Positions 1-6,455 of a stretch of 6,455 nucleotides of DNA are shown here, one piece after another. Each line of letters opens with the position of its first letter. Position 1 is the first letter of the stretch. A program made the translations under genes and the position numbers. The stretch is from Bacteroidales bacterium (GTDB lineage Bacteria > Bacteroidota > Bacteroidia > Bacteroidales > ML635J-15). The stretch spans positions 1 through 6,455 of the forward strand of contig JAQVEY010000144.1 of assembly GCA_028697515.1 (NCBI GenBank). The letters are read 5' to 3'. Under the pieces are notes generated by a model that was not told the origin of the DNA, did not search any database, and saw nothing but the letters and a program-made list of their open reading frames with translations.

Positions 1-1
1 T

Positions 2-1240
2 GGTCACTGGAATAATACAGGACGCAATTTTCTAACTGATAAAATTGATGGAAATGTTATGTTAAGGTTCAAACTAAATGACGGACATATTTTACCTGAA
101 GGAATAGTTTCACCATATTTAACAGTGGGATTAGGTTTAGCAATGTATCTTGACGGTCGTAATTTTGAATCAAATAAAAATGACTGTTTGTTGCCAATGG
201 GTTTTGGCTTTAAATTCGACATTACTGAAGAAATAGCTTTACAATATCAATTCCTTTATGTGCATACTAATCATGATTACAGAGAAGCTCCATGGACAGA
301 CAGAAATCAAAATGATCGATTCTTTCAGCAATCTGTAAGTGTAGTATATGCTTTTGGAAAATCTCAGTTTATTGATACTGATGGTGATGGCGTTGCTGAT
401 GAATTTGACAAGTGTCCCGGTACTCCAAGTGGTGTTAAAGTAGATGCAAATGGATGTCCAATTGATAAAGATGGTGACGGTATTGCTGATTATCTTGACA
501 AATGTCCTGATGATTTCGGACTTGCTGCTTTTGAAGGTTGTCCCGATTCTGACGGTGACGGTATAATTGATAGCGAAGATGATTGTCCTAAAGATAAAGG
601 CTTAGCTGAATTTAAAGGTTGTCCTGATACTGATGGTGATGGTATTATGGATAAAGAAGACGATTGTCCAAAAGATAAGGGATTGGCAGAATTTAATGGT
701 TGTCCTGATACTGATGGTGATGGTATTATTGACAGCAAGGATGATTGCCCAAAAGTAAAAGGTTTAGCAGAATTTAATGGTTGTCCTGATACAGATGGTG
801 ATGGTATTCCAGATAAAGATGACAAATGTCCTAAAGTATTTGGTGTTGCCGCTAATAAAGGTTGTCCAGAAGTAAAGGAAGAAACAAAGAAGATTTTTGA
901 ACAAGCTCTTACCGGTATTCAGTTCGAAACAGGTAGTGATGTTATTAAAGCGACTTCGTTTGGCATTTTAGACCAAGTGGTTAAGGTTATGATTGATAAT
1001 CCAGAATATTCATTACAGATTAATGGTCACACCGATAATGTTGGAGATCCTACCAGAAATATGGATTTGTCTGATCGTAGAGCTGCTTCAGTTAAGAAAT
1101 ATTTAACTGATAAGGGCGTAGATGCAAGCAGAATGGAATCTAAAGGCTATGGAGACACAATGCCAATAGAAGACAATAATACAGTCAATGGTCGTGCGAA
1201 AAATAGAAGAGTTGAGTTTAAAGTAATTTTTGAGATGTAA
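2..1240 (+). CDS. OmpA-family outer-membrane protein with TSP3 repeats (5' end missing)
   Basis: The frame is open from the first bases of the window, so the ATG at 59 is internal and the true start lies upstream; 412 codons are visible. Domain order (fragment numbering): the last strands of an OmpA-like beta-barrel to about residue 120, ending in an aromatic VVYAFG; six TSP3 repeats at about 125-289 with DxDGDGxxD calcium-ligand motifs and paired CP/GCP cysteines; then an OmpA C-terminal domain at about 298-412. That domain has the NGHTDNVG and LSDRRA motifs. Asp345 and Arg360 are 15 residues apart, the same spacing as the peptidoglycan-binding Asp271/Arg286 pair of E. coli OmpA. From the family, it should sit in the outer membrane and hold the peptidoglycan through the C-terminal domain, with the TSP3 stalk as a calcium-stiffened periplasmic spacer. 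mscL follows after 50 bases with no terminator between. Family assignment is firm; the exact physiological role is inferred. Confidence 0.93.
   Translation, partial: GHWNNTGRNFLTDKIDGNVMLRFKLNDGHILPEGIVSPYLTVGLGLAMYLDGRNFESNKNDCLLPMGFGFKFDITEEIALQYQFLYVHTNHDYREAPWTDRNQNDRFFQQSVSVVYAFGKSQFIDTDGDGVADEFDKCPGTPSGVKVDANGCPIDKDGDGIADYLDKCPDDFGLAAFEGCPDSDGDGIIDSEDDCPKDKGLAEFKGCPDTDGDGIMDKEDDCPKDKGLAEFNGCPDTDGDGIIDSKDDCPKVKGLAEFNGCPDTDGDGIPDKDDKCPKVFGVAANKGCPEVKEETKKIFEQALTGIQFETGSDVIKATSFGILDQVVKVMIDNPEYSLQINGHTDNVGDPTRNMDLSDRRAASVKKYLTDKGVDASRMESKGYGDTMPIEDNNTVNGRAKNRRVEFKVIFEM
374..868 (+). repeat. Six tandem TSP3-type coding repeats
   Basis: Six in-frame units start at 374, 464, 545, 626, 707 and 788. 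The first is 90 bases (30 residues) and the other five are exactly 81 bases (27 residues). Each begins D-x-D-G-D-G and carries a DDCP or DKCP and a GCP cysteine motif. Units 3, 4 and 5 are the most alike, also at DNA level, including a shared GLAEF and GCPD block. Unit 1 has a three-residue longer loop, and unit 6 diverges in its second half. The array encodes the linker of the OmpA-like protein. Confidence 0.9.
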
Positions 1241-1290
1241 CAGATGTGTTCTGACATTTCAAAATTATTATTAATTTAAAAATTGCAGTT

Positions 1291-1698
1291 ATGTTGAAAG
1301 AATTTAAAGCGTTTGCTATCAAAGGAAATTTGATAGATATGGCAATAGGTATTATCATTGGTGCTGCATTCGGTAAAATTGTAACATCATTTGTAAATGA
1401 TATTATTATGCCACCTATAGGCTTACTTTTAGGTGGGGTAAATTTTACCGAATTGTCGGTTGTACTAAAAAGTGCGGTAACCGAAGCTGATGGAACTATT
1501 ATACCGGCAGTTACCTTAAACTATGGTAATTTTATCCAAATTATTATTGATTTTCTTATTGTTGCTTTTGTAATCTTTATGGTAGTAAAGGCTATTAATA
1601 GAATGAAAAAGAAAGAAGCTGAAGCTCCAGCAGTACCACCTGCTCCCTCGAAAGAAGAAGTGTTGCTGACTGAAATCAGAGATCTTCTGAAAAAATAA
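1291..1698 (+). CDS. mscL: Large-conductance mechanosensitive channel MscL
   Basis: Complete 135-residue protein, close to the roughly 136 residues of E. coli MscL. It forms a homopentameric inner-membrane pore that opens under membrane tension to release solutes after hypo-osmotic shock. Visible features: an amphipathic N-terminal segment (FKAFAIKGN, residues 5-13); TM1 at about 14-46 with the family signature GAAFGKIV and the DIIMPPIG turn; a periplasmic loop at about 50-77; TM2 at about 78-102; a basic cluster (KKK, 106-108); a Pro/Ala-rich linker; and a C-terminal helix at about 121-135 that would form the cytoplasmic bundle. By alignment with E. coli, the pore-gate residues Leu19 and Val23 are Met17 and Ile21 here, both still hydrophobic. 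The ATG at 1291 gives the standard N-terminus; no clear Shine-Dalgarno precedes it, as is usual in this phylum. It lies 50 bases after the ompA-like gene and just before a strong terminator, so co-transcription with that gene is plausible. Confidence 0.97.
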   Translation: MLKEFKAFAIKGNLIDMAIGIIIGAAFGKIVTSFVNDIIMPPIGLLLGGVNFTELSVVLKSAVTEADGTIIPAVTLNYGNFIQIIIDFLIVAFVIFMVVKAINRMKKKEAEAPAVPPAPSKEEVLLTEIRDLLKK

Positions 1699-1713
1699 TA
1701 TTGATGTTCTTGT

Positions 1714-1747
1714 AAAAAAAATACGTGGGTAACACGTATTTTTTTTT
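1714..1747 (+). terminator. Rho-independent terminator after mscL
   Basis: An inverted repeat starts 15 bases after the mscL stop. The core TACGTG (1722-1727) pairs with CACGTA (1733-1738) around a five-base GGTAA loop. The stem is extended by eight A:T pairs (A-run 1714-1721 with T-run 1739-1746), about 14 pairs in all, and ends in a T-tract. The A-run on the left arm means the structure could also act on the opposite strand, but no minus-strand gene is seen nearby. Confidence 0.85.
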
Positions 1748-1762
1748 GAAAACATATTGCAA

Positions 1763-1795
1763 TTTTCCTACTTTGAACTAAATCTTGTATATTTG
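1763..1795 (+). promoter_or_regulatory. Candidate Bacteroidota-type promoter for the second gene group
   Basis: TATATTTG at 1788-1795 exactly matches the Bacteroidota -7 consensus TAnnTTTG. The -33 element is weak: the best candidate is TTTT at 1763-1766, 21 bases upstream; a TTTG at 1772-1775 is only 12 bases away and too close. The element lies between the mscL terminator and the ATG at 1813, where a new promoter is expected, and would give a leader of roughly 10 bases. It could still be chance in AT-rich DNA. Confidence 0.5.
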
Positions 1796-1812
1796 CTAAA
1801 ATAACCATAAAT

Positions 1813-2487
1813 ATGAAAATAGTATTTTGCATTGTTTTTATACTCTTGATAGGGCTTTTTAGTAAAGCTCAAGGCTTACATTATGGTTTAAATGGTGGAT
1901 TTACTGCTTCGACCATAATAGAGAAGTCGGATGTTAATTCTGGTATAAATAAAACTCTTAAATATGGATATCAGGCTGGTGTTTGCGCTGAATTTGACTT
2001 GCTTGATGTAATTTATGTTGGAACGGCAATAAATTTTGTAAGCAAAGGAGATAAATTCAAGGACCAGTTTGCTGTTTCTAAAGCAAATTTTGGTTGCTTT
2101 GAAGTGCCTGTTTATTTTGGATACAAAATTCCTCTTGGGAATTTTTATATTAGTGCCAATATCGGTCCGTACAGTAGTATCGCTATAGTTGGTAAGAGAA
2201 GTTTTAATGTAGATGATGATCCTCAGAACGAACCTCCTTTTGAATGGAATTTTGAAGATACTGGCCATGAGGCTTATATTGATAATAATACTGAATTTTT
2301 TGGTGAAGAATGGAATTCTTACAAAAGATTTGATAGTGGTATAAGTGCAGGATTGAAATTGGGCTATCAGCAATATCAAATTTCTGCCACATATTCTAGA
2401 GGCTTTGTAGATATAAGACCTGAGGAAACAATAAAATCAAATAATTCTGTATTAAATGTCTCTTTTGTTTATTTTATTAAATACTAG
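1813..2487 (+). CDS. Outer-membrane beta-barrel protein (PorT-like family), putative
   Basis: 224-residue exported protein. Residues 1-19 form a signal peptide (Lys2, a hydrophobic core, then SKA before Gln20). The rest is a series of short alternating amphipathic strands with glycine and aromatic residues, such as LHYGLNGGF (22-30), YGYQAGVCAEFDL (51-63), FEVPVYFGYKIPLG (96-109) and the NFYISANIGPY strand (110-120). The chain ends in an aromatic strand with terminal Tyr224, as expected for a barrel recognised by the BAM complex. The FEVPVYFGYKIPLG block and length fit the Bacteroidota small-barrel family that includes PorT (outer membrane protein beta-barrel, PF13568 type). An acidic, aromatic segment at about 133-170 is probably a large extracellular loop. 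The ATG at 1813 is chosen because it directly starts the signal peptide and lies 17 bases after a promoter-like element. The next gene starts 22 bases downstream, suggesting an operon. Specific function is unknown; there is no basis to call it PorT itself. Confidence 0.75.
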   Translation: MKIVFCIVFILLIGLFSKAQGLHYGLNGGFTASTIIEKSDVNSGINKTLKYGYQAGVCAEFDLLDVIYVGTAINFVSKGDKFKDQFAVSKANFGCFEVPVYFGYKIPLGNFYISANIGPYSSIAIVGKRSFNVDDDPQNEPPFEWNFEDTGHEAYIDNNTEFFGEEWNSYKRFDSGISAGLKLGYQQYQISATYSRGFVDIRPEETIKSNNSVLNVSFVYFIKY

Positions 2488-2509
2488 ATGATTTTAAGAA
2501 TTTAAAGAA

Positions 2510-5500
2510 ATGAAAATGAATCTATTGCAACTTTTAAATCATTTTTACAATTCAGTTATGATTAAACTGTATATATTGATTTTAGTTTTAGTTTTAAATA
2601 ACATTGCATATTCACAAAACTATTACCTGAATTTCTTTTCCGGCTCTGATACATTAGATATTCAGTCTATTAGTGTTAGAAATCTGTCAAATGACTCCAT
2701 AATCGTTGTTAATGCAGATGATGTAGTCCATTTGCTAGCACCTGACGATTTAAAATTCTCATACATTTCGCAGAATGATTTTAGTGTTTTTCCTAATCCT
2801 ACCTCAGGTGAATTTTACGTGAATATTAGTATTCCTAATGCAGGAAATGTTTTAGTCGAACTATTTGATATAAGTGGAAAACGAATATACAATACTCAGT
2901 TTTATGCCGAAGAAGCCATATACAAACTTAAGTTTCAGGGAGTTCTGTCAGGAATATATTTTATTGTTATAAAATCTGATTCATTTGTTTTTTCTGAAAA
3001 GATATTGGGTGTTCAAAATGGAATTTCCAACATTAGAATGGAAGTTCTAGAAACTATGGTAGCATCTGAGGAAGATATTTTGGAGAAGTCAAAAGAAATT
3101 TACTTTATTCCTTATAATTTTGGTGATGTATTACTGATGACGGCAATTTCTGAAAATGGAAATAAAACTAATAAAGCAATATTATTAACTGACGATGGTT
3201 CTCTAGCTGATGGCGATAATTTCAATATTTTCTTTAATTTTTATAATTGTAAAGATTACGAACAAAATGAATATGCTGTGGTCGAAATTGCGGATAAAGT
3301 TTGGATGGCAGAAAATATTAATAGCGTTGTTTTTGCTGATGGACAATCGATTAAGCAGATAACTTCAGATAATACTTGGCAACAACTAAGCACAGTTGCA
3401 TATTGTGATTACGATAATCTCAGTTCTGAATCAGAAGGGTATGGGAGATTATATAATTGGTATGCTGTTCATTATTCCGGAGGGATTTGCCCTCATGGTT
3501 GGCATGTTGCAACAGATGCAGAGTGGCTCGAATTAGAAAATTATCTGGGGATTAGTACAACTGCGATAAATTCTACAGGATGGAGAAGCGATTCTGATGC
3601 TTGTGTCTTGAAAGAATCTGGAACTTCTCACTGGTTGAATGATCCGGGTGAATTTACTAATTTAACTGGCTTTACTGCATTACCTGCAGGAATAAGAGAT
3701 TTGGCAGGTGTATTTCGATATCGCAATAAATATTCTGCATGGTGGACTGCTACAGAAAGTAATCAACATAATGCTTGGTGCAGGGCTTTAAGAACTGACT
3801 CTTGTGATATTTATAGGGAAGATGGTAAAAAAACTTTAGGATTGTCTGTTCGTTGTGTTTATGATGATCAGGCTGATACAATTCATCATCAGGTTTATTT
3901 GCCAATTGTTGAAACTTCTGATGTAATAAATATTTTAATGAATTCAGCCCAATCTGGAGGAACAATTCTTGATGACGGAGGTGATGAGATAACAGCTATA
4001 GGTATTGTATGGAGTACAATGATGAATCCTGATATTGATATAAATGAAGGTATAACAATTGAAACATCAGGAGCAATTAGTTTTAACAGCGTTTTGTCAG
4101 GACTATTTCCGAATATGACTTATTATGTCAGGGCTTATGCTACTAATAGTGCGGGTACTTCGTATGGAAATATTCTGAGTTTTACAACATTAGAATCGTT
4201 TTTCTCACCCGGTGCCGGAGTAGCTGATATTGATGGTAATTTGTATCAAACTGTTCTTATAGCTGGTAGAGAATTTATGGCAGAAAATTTAAGAACATCT
4301 AGATATAATAATGGAGATACTATAAATAGAATTTCAGACTCAGATTCTTGGGCACTTAGCGGATCGGGTTCATATTGTTGGTTCGAAGATGATTCTACTG
4401 CCTATGAAGAGCTTTACGGTAAACTTTATAATTTTATGTCTATCATAAATGGTAATATTTGTCCGAGTGGATGGCATGTTCCGAGTGATGATGAGTGGGC
4501 TGAACTAGAGACTTATTTGGGAATGGATAATTTGGCTTTATATGAATCAGGATGGCGTGGAGAAAATCAAGGAGGCATGCTTAAACAAACAGGACTTGAA
4601 AATTGGTTAAGTCCCAATGCAGGAGCAACAAATCAAAGTGGATTTACCGCTTTGCCGGCTGGTTATAGAGGTGTTGATGGTGTTTTTCAGGATCTAGCCA
4701 GCTCTACTTATTTCTGGTCTATGTGCCAAACTGGATACAGCTCTAATGTGTGGATTCGAGCTCTAAATAATACAGAGAAAGGTGTTTTAAGAGATACAGT
4801 TGAATTTTTTAAGGGAGCCTCAATAAGATGTGTTAAGAGTATTTTCACACTTCCTGATGTAACAACTAATGAAGTTACAGATATTACAATTTCTACCGCT
4901 CAGTGTGGTGGCAATATTATATTTAATGGATGGGACGAAATTATACAGAAAGGTGTAGTTTGGAATAGAACAGGAAATCCCACAATTGATGATAATGAAG
5001 GAATTTCAGTTGATGGAAGTGGAGATGACGCGTTTTCGAGTTTTATAACAGGTCTTGAACCCTCTTCGATTTATTATGTAAGAGCCTATGCTATAAACTC
5101 TGAAGGTGTGGCTTATGGAGAAGAAAAGATATTTAATACTCTAACGGCTTTGTTTATTCCAGGACCTGGAGTTATTGATTTCAATGGTAATCATTATAAA
5201 ACAATTGTTCTCGGTTCAAGAGAATGGATGGCGGAGAACTTACGAGTAACCAATTCGATTATTGGACCGATTTCTAATATTGAGTCAGATGATGATTGGC
5301 AGGCGATATCAATTGAAGCTTATTGCTGGTACGATAATGATTCAGCAAGTTATGATAGTATTTATGGCAAAATGTACAACTTTACTGCAGTCAATGGTGA
5401 GGGTATTTGTCCTGATGGGTGGATTATACCAAGTGATTGGGAGTGGATAGAGTTGGAAATGGCTTTAGGAATTGAATCGGACGAAGCTAATTTGATGGGA

Positions 5501-6094
5501 TGGAGAGGCTTAGATCAGGGTGGAAAAATGAAAGCTCCCGGAACAGAATTTTGGAATTATCCAAATCTCGGAGCTACAAATGAATTTGGATTTTCTGCTT
5601 TTCCTGGAGGTTACAGATCTGATGATGGTAGTTTTATTGATATGGGAGTAAGTGCAAATTTCTGGATGTATGACACCGACTTCAATGAACCGTATTGGCC
5701 TTATTCCAGACATTTTAAAAATGATTCTGTAAAAATTGGTAGAGCTGTCAATAATCCTCAGAAGGGTTTTTATGTAAGATGTGTCAAAATGCAATATTTT
5801 GCCACAGTTGTAACTAAACAGGTTACAAATATTCTGGATGGTAACGCAGACTCAGGGGGTGATGTAATTCTTGAGGGATTTTATGGAGTCTCGTCAGCCG
5901 GAATTGTTTGGGCAGACTTCGAATATCCTACAATTGAAACAAATACAGGAATGACATTTGATTCTTCTGGTTTAGGAGAATTCAATAGCACTATGTCTGG
6001 TCTTGTGCCTGGAACTGTCTATTATGTTAGAGCTTATGCTACAAATAAGGATGGAACTTCTTATGGAAATCAATATGTGTTTACTGCTGAATAA
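2510..6094 (+). CDS. Large exported protein: T9SS type A-like module plus three FISUMP/FN3-like units
   Basis: 1194 residues, function unknown. The signal peptide core is at residues 20-31, with probable cleavage after AYS (33-35). It begins most naturally at Met17 (ATG at 2558), so that ATG may be the true start; the ATG at 2510 has A-rich upstream sequence and lies 22 bases after the barrel gene. Residues 91-167 match the T9SS type A sorting domain: FSVFPNPTSGEF, VELFDISGKRIY, LSGIYFIVI and a final SEKIL. Three FISUMP domains follow (about 247-451, 573-777, 890-1094), each with MAEN, YC, ICPxGW, DxEWxELE, a GF(T/S)A(L/F)P(A/G)G-type motif and a closing RCV. Each is followed by an FN3-like domain (about 464-562, 781-878, 1098-1194) containing YYVRAYA and ending in F(T/N)T or FTA. 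The protein ends directly after the third FN3-like domain, with no C-terminal sorting signal. FISUMP domains are common in surface and lipoproteins of Bacteroidota and Fibrobacter, but their activity is not established as far as I know. A cell-surface or periplasmic binding or adhesion role is inference. No catalytic motif is visible. Confidence 0.88.
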   Translation: MKMNLLQLLNHFYNSVMIKLYILILVLVLNNIAYSQNYYLNFFSGSDTLDIQSISVRNLSNDSIIVVNADDVVHLLAPDDLKFSYISQNDFSVFPNPTSGEFYVNISIPNAGNVLVELFDISGKRIYNTQFYAEEAIYKLKFQGVLSGIYFIVIKSDSFVFSEKILGVQNGISNIRMEVLETMVASEEDILEKSKEIYFIPYNFGDVLLMTAISENGNKTNKAILLTDDGSLADGDNFNIFFNFYNCKDYEQNEYAVVEIADKVWMAENINSVVFADGQSIKQITSDNTWQQLSTVAYCDYDNLSSESEGYGRLYNWYAVHYSGGICPHGWHVATDAEWLELENYLGISTTAINSTGWRSDSDACVLKESGTSHWLNDPGEFTNLTGFTALPAGIRDLAGVFRYRNKYSAWWTATESNQHNAWCRALRTDSCDIYREDGKKTLGLSVRCVYDDQADTIHHQVYLPIVETSDVINILMNSAQSGGTILDDGGDEITAIGIVWSTMMNPDIDINEGITIETSGAISFNSVLSGLFPNMTYYVRAYATNSAGTSYGNILSFTTLESFFSPGAGVADIDGNLYQTVLIAGREFMAENLRTSRYNNGDTINRISDSDSWALSGSGSYCWFEDDSTAYEELYGKLYNFMSIINGNICPSGWHVPSDDEWAELETYLGMDNLALYESGWRGENQGGMLKQTGLENWLSPNAGATNQSGFTALPAGYRGVDGVFQDLASSTYFWSMCQTGYSSNVWIRALNNTEKGVLRDTVEFFKGASIRCVKSIFTLPDVTTNEVTDITISTAQCGGNIIFNGWDEIIQKGVVWNRTGNPTIDDNEGISVDGSGDDAFSSFITGLEPSSIYYVRAYAINSEGVAYGEEKIFNTLTALFIPGPGVIDFNGNHYKTIVLGSREWMAENLRVTNSIIGPISNIESDDDWQAISIEAYCWYDNDSASYDSIYGKMYNFTAVNGEGICPDGWIIPSDWEWIELEMALGIESDEANLMGWRGLDQGGKMKAPGTEFWNYPNLGATNEFGFSAFPGGYRSDDGSFIDMGVSANFWMYDTDFNEPYWPYSRHFKNDSVKIGRAVNNPQKGFYVRCVKMQYFATVVTKQVTNILDGNADSGGDVILEGFYGVSSAGIVWADFEYPTIETNTGMTFDSSGLGEFNSTMSGLVPGTVYYVRAYATNKDGTSYGNQYVFTAE
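3248..6091 (+). repeat. Three tandem FISUMP + FN3-like coding units
   Basis: The units span about 3248-4195, 4226-5143 and 5177-6091, with a period of roughly 950-970 bases (the MAEN methionines are residues 266, 590 and 907). Protein similarity is clear but the DNA is well diverged, so the duplications are old. Units 2 and 3 share the linker F(S/I)PG(A/P)GV and the start D(I/F)(D/N)GN, which are absent before unit 1. Units 2 and 3 therefore look closer to each other than to unit 1. Three cysteines recur in every unit: 299/327/449, 623/651/774 and 939/967/1091. Confidence 0.85.
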
Positions 6095-6103
6095 AATAAA
6101 TCT

Positions 6104-6455
6104 ATGATAATTAATAATAAACTTGATAATACTTTTGGCCTTGTTGGTACTGTTTTGGGTTATATAATTCTTCTTTTTGGTATATATGTCTGTTTTTACT
6201 CTTGGATTGGATTTACTACAATTGTTGTGGGAGCTTTTCTTGCATTTTCATATACTAGTTCAAAACTTGATATAGAAAAAAAAAGGATAAAGTACTCTAG
6301 TAATCTTTTTGGATTCATTAGTGTTGGATATTGGACTAATGTAAAACCTGAAATGAATATGATTGTTAGAGATTGTGCAAATAACAATAAAGATTCGCTT
6401 GGCAGTAATAATAATGCTAAATCTCTTAAAAATGATTTCAGAATTTATTTAGTTA
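6104..6455 (+). CDS. Small two-helix membrane protein, hypothetical (3' end missing)
   Basis: An open frame from the ATG at 6104 runs 117 codons to the window edge without a stop. The N-terminus (MIINNKLDNTFGLVGTVLGY) is followed by two hydrophobic segments, about 11-31 and 36-52, separated by a short turn. A soluble part follows with KLDIEKKRIKYSSNLFG (54-70), VGYWTNVKP (74-82) and an Asn-rich stretch (93-106). The two-helix hairpin followed by a DxEKKRIxYSxxLFG strand pattern resembles bacterial PH-like membrane proteins, but that is a weak impression, not an assignment. The ATG lies nine bases after the stop of the FISUMP gene, in the same frame, so co-transcription is likely. The frame crosses a run of nine A at 6276-6284 that keeps it open as read. 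The antisense frame at 6196-6387 is considered a shadow. Confidence 0.7.
   Translation, partial: MIINNKLDNTFGLVGTVLGYIILLFGIYVCFYSWIGFTTIVVGAFLAFSYTSSKLDIEKKRIKYSSNLFGFISVGYWTNVKPEMNMIVRDCANNNKDSLGSNNNAKSLKNDFRIYLV

Noticed and set aside
490..825. Antisense open frame of 111 codons
   Set aside because: It lies wholly within the TSP3 array and its protein is a periodic Ser/Pro/Gly repeat mirroring the sense repeats, so it is a shadow of the ompA-like gene.
374..868. CRISPR-like periodic repeats
   Set aside because: The 81-base period has no unique spacers and is fully explained by in-frame TSP3 coding repeats.
1772..1795. TTTG at 1772 as the -33 partner of the TATATTTG element
   Set aside because: The 12-base gap is far shorter than the roughly 19-21 bases expected for Bacteroidota promoters.
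1521..1832. Antisense open frame of 103 codons across the mscL end and terminator
   Set aside because: It reads through the terminator hairpin and antisense to a conserved mscL, with no family resemblance.
1888..2379. Antisense open frame of 163 codons
   Set aside because: It lies opposite the barrel gene, is rich in Ile, Lys and Ser as expected from AT-rich antisense DNA, and has no recognisable motif.
5510..5794. Antisense open frame of 94 codons within FISUMP 3
   Set aside because: It overlaps a clearly conserved domain in the sense frame and shows no signal or motif of its own.
6092..6106. Fusion of the FISUMP gene with the downstream membrane protein by readthrough
   Set aside because: The two frames match, but a TAA stop plus a plausible ATG nine bases later is better explained as two adjacent genes; no readthrough signal is visible.

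Overview
The window looks like chromosomal DNA from a member of the Bacteroidota. The sequence is AT-rich and no start codon is preceded by a strong Shine-Dalgarno. One intergenic region carries a TAnnTTTG -7 type promoter element. The proteins are typical of that phylum: an OmpA-family protein with thrombospondin type 3 (TSP3) repeats, a small PorT-like outer-membrane beta-barrel, a segment matching the type IX secretion (T9SS) type A sorting domain, and FISUMP domains (Fibrobacter succinogenes major paralogous domain). All five genes are on the + strand. I cannot name the genus.

Layout. (1) 2-1240: the 3' part of an ompA-like gene, with the end of a beta-barrel, six TSP3 calcium-binding-type repeats and a peptidoglycan-binding OmpA C-terminal domain. 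(2) 1291-1698: mscL, a complete large-conductance mechanosensitive channel. (3) 1714-1747: a strong hairpin terminator closing this first group. (4) 1763-1795: a candidate promoter for the second group. (5) 1813-2487: a 224-residue outer-membrane beta-barrel protein. (6) 2510-6094: a 1194-residue exported protein with a signal peptide, an N-terminally placed T9SS-type-A-like module, and three FISUMP + FN3-like units. (7) 6104-6455: the 5' part of a small inner-membrane protein gene that runs off the window.

How the genes may work together. OmpA and MscL are both envelope integrity and osmotic functions and may share a transcript. The second group (barrel, FISUMP protein, membrane protein) has gaps of only 22 and 9 bases and probably forms an operon. 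It may supply an outer-membrane component, a large extracytoplasmic repeat protein and a two-helix inner-membrane protein, but no direct evidence of interaction is visible. The most notable point is the position of the T9SS-like module, next to the N-terminus instead of at the extreme C-terminus. I see no RNA genes, CRISPR arrays, insertion sequences or phage genes, and no gene-free stretch over 300 bases.
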